64,000 bases of DNA from Cryptomeria japonica. Its lineage: Eukaryota; Streptophyta; Pinopsida; Cupressales; Cupressaceae. Positions 49,201 to 59,215 of the stretch are shown here, piece after piece; within the stretch, counting starts at the first letter, position 1; each line of letters starts with the position of its first letter. The stretch covers positions 336,142,302 through 336,206,301 of the forward strand of contig NC_081413.1 in assembly GCF_030272615.1 (NCBI RefSeq), read 5' to 3'. Below the pieces are notes generated by a model. That model saw only the letters and a list, made by a program, of their open reading frames with translations. It ran no database searches and was not told the DNA's origin. A program made the position numbers and the translations under genes.

Positions 49201-49454
49201 TTTTGGTTACAAAATCTGAGATATCAGCCTTGGAGAAAGATATGGACAGATTAATCTAGTGAGCTAGGGAATTGAGAAGATTGGTAAGTCCCTGGTTGAA
49301 CACTTTGTTACTTCATAAGCGAGAAAGTTTAGAATTAATGAATAAACCCACACCGAAAGAACTAACTGAAGAAGAACTTCATGCATACATTCTTAATGGG
49401 TTTGTACCTATTTTGGGATCATTGAAAACTAGTTGGGGTACTTGGGATTTTTGA
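46247..49454 (+). pseudogene. Family A ORF2: long protein of unknown function
   Basis: The frame opens at the ATG at 46247 ('MAFGSAPPPIGLDTPVVVDI') and spans about 1,070 codons, with one frame change in 47050-47200 (near an AG repeat). An N-terminal globular-looking part includes 'TKEVICTITGFPQ' and 'YDLYQWMCEELILNLGKIKG'. A middle section contains 'CFMVKKDETLMEAVQP'. A very basic Lys/Pro-rich stretch follows (47580-47830). A helical region is open from 47580 to 48512, and the C-terminal coiled-coil-like part ends 'LGSLKTSWGTWDF'. I recognise no enzyme motif. About 16 stops interrupt it, roughly 13 of them TAG. Family B encodes a relative in the opposite orientation. It may be an accessory capsid, targeting or host-interaction protein; nothing in the sequence decides this. 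Confidence 0.65.
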
Positions 49455-49698
49455 AGGGTGCTTACCCGTATATATTCAAGTACATCTAGATCCGGTAAAC
49501 ACTTTTTTTATTTCATCCATTTGCCCCGCCTTTGTCATTGATGTAAAAAGTAGAGTGGTTGTTGTGAAATTTTTTAAGGGACATAAGAAGTAATGTATAG
49601 CTCAGGGGGAGCAGGGTTAGTTTTGGGAGGAACCGAGATAACACTTCAGCGATTCATTTTTTCACATGAGTGTTGCCATCAATGCCAAAGGGGGAGAT
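49455..49698 (+). other. Family A 3' untranslated region and polypurine tract
   Basis: Non-coding tail after ORF2, containing another 'TTTGTCATTGATG' box near 49532. It ends in the polypurine tract CCAAAGGGGGAGAT (49685-49698). The tract is identical to that of the Copia at 27574-27587. Confidence 0.75.
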
Positions 49699-50641
49699 TG
49701 TTGGCAATTAGCACTCATCCAGTTTATTTGTGTTGTCATTGATGGCAACACACATAATTCTGGGTTGGACACTTAACTGGTACTCACCGGTATTCATGAT
49801 TTGACAATTGGGATTCAAGTCATCCGACAGACAAGGTAAACCAGCAAATTAGGAACCAGTATATGAGGTTGACATAGGAGATTGATCCGACAGGTTTACA
49901 TGGAAATAATCAGTGGCATCGGTCACAAAGTTTAAAGTATTTATTTTTGTCTAGGCTAAAATGTAAATAAATAGTAATATCTTTGTAAGACGACATAAGG
50001 CATTCATATTTATGTTTGGGAAGGGTATTTAAGTCAGTCTGGTTAGGTTATTTTGGATATATATACAAAGAGAAGGAATATATAGTGGTGTGATATTGTG
50101 TGAGCAATGTTGATCAAATGAATGCGAATATAATATTCTGTAGTCGGTCTTGGTTATTGGTTTAGAGGTTTGGGATGCAAAGTAAGTTACCGGTAAAGGA
50201 GGATATAGTGAAAACTGGTACAAACATTGCTTGAACTAGAACTCATCCAACATAGCAGATGCATTCTCTGAGTTCACAATTTTGTTTGTAAATCAATATT
50301 TGGTGTTTGTAGTCAGTGAGGATCCTTTTGTGATGAGAAATGCACTCTAGGCTGTTGACCTTCCTGCATGTGCAAGCCCCTATTGTAATATTTATTCATT
50401 TGGCCAGTGGATAGATATTGTGGCTCACCAATCCCACCGTGGTTTTTCCTCTTTGAGGTTTTCCATGTATAAATATCTATGTTATGGTGTATGTTCTTGT
50501 GGTAGCATCATTTCTACTTACTGTTATATTCCTTTATGGTTACTAGTTACTTAATTACTTTGTTAATAAGGTTAAAATTGATCTACCGGTAGAACACTAA
50601 TTCACCCCCTCCCCCCCTCTCAGTGTTCTTGGATTCCAACA
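49699..50641 (+). repeat. Family A 3' LTR
   Basis: 943 bp, matching the 5' LTR at 43738-44672. It is directly followed by ATCTA, the probable right target duplication, and by the resumption of family B internal sequence. Confidence 0.88.
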
Positions 50642-52688
50642 ATCTAAAGTATTTCTTGTGTAGCTCTTCAATTGCTGATCTACCATAAAAAGATAAGTCT
50701 TGAGATAACCTATAGTTGGCATAGGTATGCCAGATTTTCTCTTCAATGGTATTCATTTTATCTTTAATGCTATTTGTGGCATCTGGACACTGAAGACTAT
50801 ATGAGAAAAGTATATCACCATTTGACAAGTATGAATGACCTTGAGAGATGAGTTGTGTGGGCTAATGATGTGTAGTCTCACATTTACCTTTGAGTTCTTG
50901 TAAGGTCTTCTCTCTGTCCTCTTCTACGCCTTTCTTATATTTCTCCTTCAATTTTTCTTTATGATGTTTCAATGAACTAATTAACACTTTACATTTTTTG
51001 GTACTGATTTAATTGGCAATCAGGCATCACAACATGAAGTGTTGTCAGCAGTTCCTCAACAATTTTGTCCTTTTGAAATTCACCTGTAAAATCTTGTCTA
51101 GCAAACAATAAGAAATCTTCTCCAATTTGATATTTTTATATTGGATCAAGTTTCAAAAAATCAACTATCAACTTTGACGAGTTTATGGGTTGAATATTCA
51201 ATGGCGCAACAAACAATCTCTTCTAGGAATCATCAATAGTACTAGAGCTAGTACAAATCATAGTTACCATTTCATACACTTCCAAATTTGATTGATTGAC
51301 TAGATTATCTATCTTTTCTTCTAATGAAGCCTTGAGCTCAGATTCACTCCTTTTTGTCTCAACTATCACATGTTCTTCCTGACATTTGTCACTAGAATCT
51401 TCAATTTCTTTTCTTTTCCAGAATCAAGGTTTATTGGAGGGTCAACAAAAGTTTCGAGGGTATCCGTTGTATTATCTATAACAGGCACAATATCAATAGG
51501 ATTATCATTAGGATTATCAATAATATTGTCATGCACATTATCACACTCACGAGTAGCAGTATCAAACTCAACAGAGGGCAACATACCTTGATTCTTTGCA
51601 ATAGATATTATTGTTTCCATGATTTCATTTTTAAGTTTTTCCTTGGCATCAAATTTTCCTAACATAAGATTGCCTAGACCTTTCTTTGTTCCTAATTTAG
51701 TCTTACAATCTTTTATAAGACTACCTTTATCTTCCTTAGAAAGGGTGAAACCAACAAACTCAAAAACCTGATCCTTAATAGTCTACTCTTCCTCTCTAGC
51801 AATTTGCCTAATTCTAATCAACTTTATATATAATTCAACCAGAATATCATTCTTAAACTATTTTGCAAGAGATTCTATTTTAACACAATATAATAGAAAA
51901 GATTCTACCATGTTACCTTTATCTTTATCATTGGCCTCAATGTAAAGATTGCCTAACTCTTTTGGGATTTCACCTCGAGCAAGAGTTTCAAATAGGCTCT
52001 CTGCAACAAGTGGTTTCTTAGATTTTTTGGCCTTTGGCTTCCAGATGTGTATCCAGTATATTTTAGGTTCTTCTTCTTCCTCAAACTCAAGCATTATTGT
52101 TTTTCTCTATGATTTTTGGTTTCTTTGGGGAACTGGATGAGAAAAATTCCTTCGAAGTGACTTTTGCAGAGGCTCCAAATGAGCCAACAAGTCTTCCAGA
52201 ATGCCTATACTTGGTAACTTCTTCCTCAGTTAAATTAGCTTTAGCCATAGATTCCTGAGCAAATTTCTTTACATTCTTCTCTTAGGTCTTCTTTGAGTGT
52301 TCCATGTGAACTTTCAAAGATTTCTCAGCTATAGTCCCAAACTATTCTTAAGTTTCATCCACAAGGATCTTTAGCATTACTTGAGTTGTGCCCTTAATCA
52401 TTTCTTCAGCGACTTCACAGCCAAATGGTAGTATCCAGATGTTTCTTGGTACGACTGCTTCCATGTAACACTTGTCAATTGTGAATACAAATGTGATATT
52501 ATCTTTGTATTTTTCAGATATTTTTTAGGAATCCTTTTCCTCTACATATTTAGATAGAAAACAAAGAAATAAGCAGTAAAAGCATCTTCTTTTGCTATCT
52601 CATTGATGAAACCGCTCAATCTATCTACAATTTGACGACCTATCGGTCTAGCCAGTGACCAAAGTAATTTGCCTTGGCTGGGAACCTC
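50642..52688 (-). pseudogene. Family B copy 1, ORF2-like protein (piece 3)
   Basis: Minus-strand reading, with stops and frame changes, gives 'NITFVFTIDKCYMEAVVP' near 52480, an acidic 'MLEFEEEEEPKIYW' near 52090, a Lys-rich patch, 'EANDKDKGNMVESFLLYC' near 51900, then an Asp/Asn-rich segment (51665-51366) and 'MNTIEEKIWHTYANYRLS' near 50750. The first and third blocks parallel 'CFMVKKDETLMEAVQP' and 'MDDKEQMEIKEAVLLYL' of family A ORF2 in the same order. So the two elements carry homologous ORF2 proteins. The left end joins 43737 once family A is removed. The right end stops abruptly at a Gypsy RT fragment; ORF1, primer site and 5' LTR of this copy are missing. Confidence 0.6.
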
Positions 52689-52689
52689 T

Positions 52690-53600
52690 TGTAGAAAATA
52701 GAAGACGCATCAATGCACACAAAAAATTCTCCATAAGAGCCTGAATGGTTGCCTCACACTGCTTTGACCAAACAAACTTCTTCCCTTTCCTCTAAAGAGA
52801 AGTGATAGGATGTGCCAATATAGAAAAATTCTGCATGAAATGACAATAGTATCTTGACAATCCCATGAAGCTACGAACCTCAAAAACATTAACTGGCACT
52901 GGCCAATTAGCAATAGCCCGAACCTTAGAGGGATATACTAAGATAGCCTCTCTTGAGATGATATGGCCCAAGTATCTCACCTTAGTTTGGAATAACTTAG
53001 ACTTGGCCAAGTTTACATATAACTAATGATCTCTAAGACATTACAAAACCTAAAGTAAGTGAACCTCATGTTCCTCCATCGCCCTCGAGTACACCAATAT
53101 GCCATCAATAAATACAAGGACAAATCAGTCAAGGTAGGTATGGAACTGTCCATTCATCAAACTCATAAATATTGAAAGTGCATTAGTGAACCTAAAAGGG
53201 ACAACCAGGAAATCATAGTGTCCATAATGAGTATGAAAAGTAGTTTGATGAATGTTAGCCTCATGAATGTGAAGTTAATGATACCTTGACTTAAGATCAA
53301 TATTAGAGAACACCTTGGCTCCCTTAATTTGATCAAACAAATCACGAATCCTCAATAAGGGATATTGGTTCTTCATCGTCACCTTATTCAACTATTGACA
53401 ATCAATGCACACAAGCGAAGAGATCCATCCTTCTTGTTAACAAAGATGACAAGTGAAAAGTCAAGATGTGGCAGGATCCTCAGAGGACAATGTTCTAGAA
53501 AATTTTCTAAATAGCCACTATTCATTTGGTAGTGTTTTAGAAAATTTGATTTCTTATCTAGATATTGATTGTCCATTTGGTAACTTTTCTTCTACAAATG
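52690..53600 (-). pseudogene. Gypsy reverse transcriptase fragment
   Basis: Minus-strand reading gives 'FVNKKDGSLRLC' near 53450, 'NGQFHTYLD' near 53150, 'VFIDGILVYS' near 53110 (the second catalytic Asp of the usual DD pair reads Gly), 'TKVRYLGHIISREAIL' and 'VRSFMGLSRYYCHFMQNFS' (53000-52830), then 'RKGKKFVWSKQCE'. Frame changes and stops are frequent. Orientation and type agree with Gypsy-2 at 40713-40966, so it may be the other side of the same element, joined here after a deletion. Confidence 0.75.
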
Positions 53601-54987
53601 ATAGATGTTCATGTAGATGAGAAAAAGGGGATGTTAGTTCAAATACCAAAACATGCATACAATCTATTCAAGATAATCACAAAAACTTAGATTGCATGCT
53701 AACTTTCCTAATCCTACCAACAAAGTAATTGAAACAAAACACAAAGTAAATGCAAACCATCCATTGCACTTCTTCAATTAGACCTCACTGCTCTTCCTTT
53801 CAACTCTAATGAGGATATTGCACTCAAGAGAGGCTAGGTGCATGAAAAAAGAAAGAAAATGAGGCAGTGTGCAAGACTTACTAGAAATATGTGATTAAAT
53901 GATGATTGATTCAACAAACTAGACAAAATGGTAGAGTTAAGCTATTCAAAACTAGATGATTTGACAAAATGACAGATAACAATGCTAATGTTAGATCACT
54001 GCATAAACTGACAGAACAAAATTCGTTGAAAGTTAGATGAAAATGCAACAAAATAAGAATGCATAAAAGTTAGATGAATAATTTGACAGAGTAAAAATGC
54101 ATGAAAGTTAGTTGAATTGATTGAAGGGGAGTCCTCAATGTATATAAATCTAGGGACTCGAGAGACAAACAAGATTAAAAATATTTTTGGTTAGATGGAT
54201 GGACTTGATCGAGCACACGACAGAGATGCTATTCGAAGAAGGATGAAGATAGAAGAAAGCAAATGAGAAGATATTATGAGAAAAAAATAATAAAAAATTT
54301 AATTATCTTCTCATAAATACCAAATTAGTAGGTTGAAAATATTACGAAGATTTTAATAATTAAAAATAAATAAAATATCTTCATATGAGAGGATAAATAG
54401 AGATAATTAATAAATAAGATTTATTAATTATCTCCTCACAAAAAAATAGATTTTTGAAGATGCGTCCCTCTTTCGAATTTAAAATTAAGATTAATGAGAT
54501 ATTTCCAAAAAGATGGATTTTTGAAAATCAAAGAGGATATTAGTTTCCCACTTTCAAAAATTAGGAGGATAAATAATTAAATAAAAGATATTTATTTAAT
54601 TATGACACAATTAGCTAATTCAATAATTTAATTAAATTATTCAATTATGAGAAAGAAATTAAATAATCAAAGATTATTTAATTAAAGTGTGAAATTTAAA
54701 ATTAATTAAATAAAATAATTATTTAATTAATATTAAAAGGGAATGATTAATTGATGAAAGATTAAAACAAGAATAATTAGTAAAAAGGGAAGGCTGAATT
54801 AATTAAAGAATTAATTAAAACTAAAAGGGAAAATTAGTCAAATTGATGTCCAGAGACCTTAATTAGGTCAATTTTAAGTCAAATTTGGGGAAATTGGGAA
54901 GAATTGAGAAAATTAGGTAAGGTTAAGGACAAATTGACATGTTAAAAATGGAAGATGTGAGTGATACATAATTTTAGTGTCTACAGT
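53601..54987 (-). repeat. Gypsy-type LTR remnant next to the RT fragment
   Basis: On the minus strand it starts at 54987 with TGTAGACACTAAAATT, a common Gypsy LTR start. It passes through a very AT-rich upstream part and reaches a TATA-like 'TTTATATACATTGAGG' (about 54148-54133). It ends somewhere before the RT fragment. Gag and protease, which should lie between LTR and RT, are missing. The inner boundary is uncertain. Confidence 0.5.
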
Positions 54988-55271
54988 TCCCTACAACATT
55001 TTATTACATTGCATCAATTATTTCCTCACAATTGTCTATATAGCCAATTCTTGCTTTCTAAATTTTCAAGTCCTTTGTTTGCCACTGCTCAAATGTTTGT
55101 TGTAAACTCACCCATGCAATCCCAAGCCACATAAATATTACCAGGGAAAACCCTCAATATAAATCCTAATTTGAATGTTGCTCAAATAGACAGTCTAATT
55201 GCTATGTTGCATACCAATAAAGAAGCCTTTGCATTAGAGTACCAAGACATGTGAGGAATCCATCCAACTAT
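54988..55271. other. Short spacer, nothing recognised
   Basis: AT-rich DNA without coding content. It ends at the family B copy 2 LTR. Confidence 0.4.
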
Positions 55272-56145
55272 TGTTGAATATTTGGAATACCGAGAGGGGA
55301 GGGGTGAATCAATATTTCCTTGAAATTATTAAAAATTCTAACTAACCAATCACATAACATAATTTAAATGTAGTAAAGAAAATTAACACAAAACACATAA
55401 CATCAGATTTGTACGTGGAAAACCCAATATGGGAAAAACCACAAAGAGAGTGTTCTCTCAGGATTAATGCAATATGTAACCAGTTACATAGTAAAAGGGG
55501 TTGTCTCACTTCTAGAGAGGGTTCATTTCCCAAATACATGAAAAAGATCACTACCAGATGATAGAGTACAAAATTGAACTATTAGAGTTGCATCTGACAT
55601 ATGCATGAATTAGTTCTGTTGTTGTGCACAAACTGTCTTATACATCCACTGTACATATACCACATAACAATATTCACATTCATAGATTTTTTCACATATA
55701 CAAAATATACACCATTAGTTGTTTTTCAATAGCCATGCCTCTAACATGCAAAACTAATGGCTATATATATATCTATACCAAATACCCTGATCAATTGGCT
55801 CAAGTGGAAAGGGGTGAGACTGAAATATCCACACGCAAGAACAAACAAATATCTTCAAAATATGTCGACTTCCAACTTGATCAAAAATTACTTTGTAGAA
55901 AACGCCTCCAATATGTCCTGATAAGACTGGATCCAAAAATACCTTGCGGATTATGCCTTCATCACATTTGGATGGGACCATACCAAAAACATCTTCCGGT
56001 AAGGTGAATACCAAACCTCAAAACTGCATGGAGTAAATATACATACATTGCATAATAAAGAAATAACTTATACTGAAGCAAACTTCTGGATCAAAACAAA
56101 AACATACATGCCAGACCAAATCACATCAATGACAATAGGCCAACA
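55272..56145 (-). repeat. Family B copy 2: 3' LTR
   Basis: 874 bp, beginning TGTTGAATATTTGG and ending AGGCCAACA. It aligns with 40972-41980 apart from the expanded TA tract there. The plus-strand 'CGAGAGGGGAGGGGTGAATC' (55291-55310) is the shared C-tract in reverse complement. Since a polypurine tract follows on its right edge, this is again a 3' LTR, so copies 1 and 2 are two separate elements rather than two ends of one. Confidence 0.8.
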
Positions 56146-56759
56146 ATCTCCCCCTTTGTCATTGATGACAACATAAGGTATTACATTATAAGTTTGCTTG
56201 AGGAGAAACAATTGAAATAAAAACTAACGAACTACTTGAGAGTTTGGATAAAATGACATAAAATATTGTTAAATACTGCTACTAACACTACTCCCCCTTT
56301 GACAACAATGAAAAAGGGCCAAAAGATAGAAACTATGCATAAACATAACTAAAACTCCCCTTGGGTGACATAACTACTGTCAACTGGAGAACTGATTGAG
56401 CATTTGAATGTGCATGGTCCAGGAGTCCTTGTGTTTATCCCAATGTGAGATGGCCTCTGATAGTAACTCGATGTGTACCTGCATGGACACATGCATTTTC
56501 TTTGTCTCTTGAATGGAACTAGGTGCAAAATACGTGAATTGCATGCCTCTGGAGAGGGCTCGATTCATGATGGATATACTTTCATTTATCAAATATTAAA
56601 ATTTACCCAAGGGAAGAATGATATCATCCTTTTTTTGCTACAACTCATAATATTTCTCATGAAGTTCTTCAATTGTGGATATTCTAGAACCATATAAATC
56701 CTTGGATAACTTGTAATTTGCATAAGCTTGTAGTATTTTTTCGTCAATTGTATTCATTT
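56146..56759 (-). pseudogene. Family B copy 2, internal 3' end with ORF2 C-terminus
   Basis: The polypurine tract in minus sense is GACAAAGGGGGAGAT (about 56146-56160). Minus-strand ORF2 C-terminal readings include 'MNTIDEKILQAYANYKLS' near 56750, 'STIEELHEKYYEL' and 'IELLSEAISHWDKHKDSW' near 56430. It aligns with copy 1 pieces at 41981-42080, 43377-43737 and 50642-50770 in order. It is cut at 56760, so the rest of this copy is absent. Confidence 0.65.
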
Positions 56760-57965
56760 TGTAGTGCCCACTCTTGAGCAAACTCTTGTTTCATTTTGGA
56801 TTTATTTGATAAAACCTTTATTTTGTGCGATGGATATGATTTGATCCATGACATGCATGGATACTGTGTATGACTATTACGTTCTCAGTTGATGATTTTG
56901 ATGATAGACATTACGTGATCTTATACTATTGATGTTATTGACTATGCTCATGAGTAGTTATGATTTATAGATGGTTAGTAATGACATTTTGGATTATCAT
57001 GTGCCTTGATAGATTTTATGGATCATGCCTCATTTTGGAATGGATATACTAACCCTAGGTTGATTTACTTATGATGCGATGTTTTATGAGTTATATGTTC
57101 ACTGTATGGATACTGTTTGACTATCTTCGTGGGGGATCAACATCACATCACTCATTGCGAGTGGGATGTGCTATTGCAATATCCCTCCACCTTCCCGTCT
57201 TGTCTGTATATGCACATGTGTCTTCGTTGTGGTTGCAAGGTTGCAGGTACTAAGACATTCATTCCTCCCGGGCAACCGAGTGCGAGCTCCCCTGGCTTTA
57301 CAAGTGTGAGCGTGTCTCTTCCCGATGGCAAATATGTGGTTCAGAGATGTTGTTGGTTCCCTACCCACGCCCTAGGTCTAGGTTGTCATTGAGTACTTGT
57401 CATCAGTCTTGGCAAATTTTGAAATGTCGAGTCGGTCGTTGTGATTTGTGAGTATGTGGCATGGTGAGTTTGATTATTTAGCTTATTTAATTTATTTAAA
57501 TTGCGATTTATTGACTATAGTAATAGATTAATTATTTAATCTATTATTTCACGATTTATTGATTTAGAATGGATTGAGTGTTTAATTTATTTAATTATCG
57601 TTGATAAATGAATTATTGTGATTTAGTAATTATTTAATAATAATTTATGATTTAATTAGTGGCAGTGTTATTTTAATTCATCATGAATTAACAATTTTTT
57701 GATTATATGATTATTCTCGCGATTGAATTTAAATTAATATATTTAATTGAGATTTTAATTAATACTTAATGTCTTTAGCGATTTGATTTATTGAGTTGTT
57801 TAATTATTTTGCATTATTAATTTTTTTTATTTATTTATGATTTTAACCTTTATTTAATTATTTATTTTAATTACTTTATTTATTTAATGTCGAATTTTAA
57901 TCTTTATTTAATTATTATGGGTTGATTATTTAGATGATTTTAATAATAGAAATAATAAGGGTAAG
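56760..57965 (+). other. Probable LTR start inserted in family B copy 2
   Basis: 'TGTAGTGCCCACTC' begins exactly where copy 2 stops matching copy 1, which is how an LTR inserted at 56760 would look. It is followed by a GC-richer patch (57120-57400) and very AT-rich DNA (57480-57960). No second end or TSD was found, so it remains tentative. Confidence 0.35.
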
Positions 57966-58297
57966 TAATATATATATATATATATATATATATAAGTTTA
58001 TTAATGCCATAGTTGTAGAGGGAAAATATTTCACGGTGGCATTGGAGACCCACAATATCTATCCACTGATCAGATGAATAAATATTACAATAAGGGGCCT
58101 GCACATTCGGGAAGGCCAATAGCCTAGAGCGGACTGCTCATTACAAAAGGAGTCTCACTGACTACATAAGAAATCCAGACTACAATCCGGAAGGAAGGAT
58201 GAACTGCAAGTATATCATCTCCCATGCCTGAGTGTGTATATATATATATATATATAAAAGTTTATTAATGCCATAGTTGTAGAGGGAAAATATTTCA
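57966..58297. repeat. Duplicated (TA)n plus 39-bp unit flanking an inverted LTR fragment
   Basis: A (TA)n tract plus a 39-bp sequence beginning AGTTTATTAATGCC is present at 57966-58033 and again at 58236-58297. Between them, 58035 to about 58205 is the reverse complement of a family-A-type LTR segment (compare about 44320-44480: 'GACCCACAATATCTATCCAC', 'GATGAATAAATATTACAATA', 'CTCACTGACTACA'). It is diverged from the two family A LTRs here, so it comes from a related copy. Confidence 0.75.
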
Positions 58298-58919
58298 AAT
58301 ATTTTCATTGGTGGATTGGAAGGCTAGGATTTTTCATTGTTTTCTTTTGGGATTTTTATGCTTGTCATGAATTTTATTTTGGGCTTATGCACTTTATTTC
58401 TGTTGGCATTTTGGCATTTTTTGGGGGTTTTTGTTTGCAAGCTTGATTGTGGTTTTGGTGGAAGCTATTGTTGGAAGGAGTGAGCAGGATTCTTCTACCA
58501 GAGGTTCTCTTCCATCACTCAAGGAAGAGGTTGGTTTTATTTTTCCCTTCTTTCCCTTTTGTTTCAGATTTAAAACTTGTGTGCATTCTCCGTGTTTGGC
58601 TTTGTTTGAAGGAAACGAGTAGAGAGGATTCTTCTTGTTGATTTTTATTGTCTCTGTGATTTTGAATACAATTGCTATAGAATAGAAAAGAAATGAAGTG
58701 TATTATGTTAATAATATGTATCAGATCATTTGGATTGTAGAATATTCATGGTTGATTTTCATCCCTGTGTTAATTAGTAAATCTAGATTTTATTGTTTGT
58801 TGTTATTCTCGCATTGCAGTTTATCTGTATTTTGCATTACCCATGTTAGAAGGGTTGCAAATCTTATTACTGTTGCCCCCCTTTAATTTATTTGTTTGCT
58901 GCTATAATTATTTTCTTTA
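58298..58919. other. Stretch without recognised gene
   Basis: T-rich DNA with short random frames. It may be the leader of the LTR-like sequence starting at 56760. Nothing else is seen. Confidence 0.35.
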
Positions 58920-59215
58920 CCCACATTGTGGGTTGGGTGATATGGCACCACCCATGATATGGGGGATGTTGTGGCATCCACCATATCGTGGCAGGTGCCT
59001 GCACCCCCACAACATGGCGTTGCCATGGGTGGAGGTGCTTAGCACCTTCCACCACATGGTGGTGTCACGACACCACCAACGCTATGATGGTGCAGCAATA
59101 CCACCCACGATTTGGTTTGTGCACAACACCACTAATATCGTGGTGGATGTTGCTGCACAACACCACCAATATCATGGTGGATGTTGTTGCACAACACCAC
59201 CACTCACCACCAAAA
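58920..59215. repeat. Minisatellite with hairpin-forming unit, about 34 bp
   Basis: Degenerate tandem units, clearest from 59134 and 59168, contain 'GTGGTGGATGTTGCTGCACA' followed by ACACCACC. GTGGTG and CACCAC within each unit are inverted. Earlier units are more diverged. Open frames (Pro/His/Val/Thr-rich) result from the repetition. Confidence 0.7.

Larger units (their letters stand above)
43738..50641 (+). mobile_element. Family A non-autonomous Copia-like element with two ORFs and no pol
   Basis: LTRs at 43738-44672 (935 bp) and 49699-50641 (943 bp) begin TGTTGGCA and end TTCCAACA. A primer site TGGTATTTGAGC (44675-44686) and a polypurine tract CCAAAGGGGGAGAT (49685-49698) are in place. 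The flanks ATATA (43733-43737) and ATCTA (50642-50646) look like a TSD with one mismatch. The interior encodes a coiled-coil/four-knuckle ORF1 and a long ORF2. No protease, integrase, RT or RNase H motif was found. The element sits inside copy 1 of family B, which it splits cleanly. Being flanked by both LTRs with all cis-signals, it must have been mobilised in trans. Confidence 0.85.

Noticed and set aside
46247-49454. TAG as a reassigned or read-through codon in family A ORF2
   Set aside because: The high TAG share is better explained by CAG-to-TAG deamination in methylated DNA. TAA and TGA stops and a frame change also occur, and plants use the standard code.
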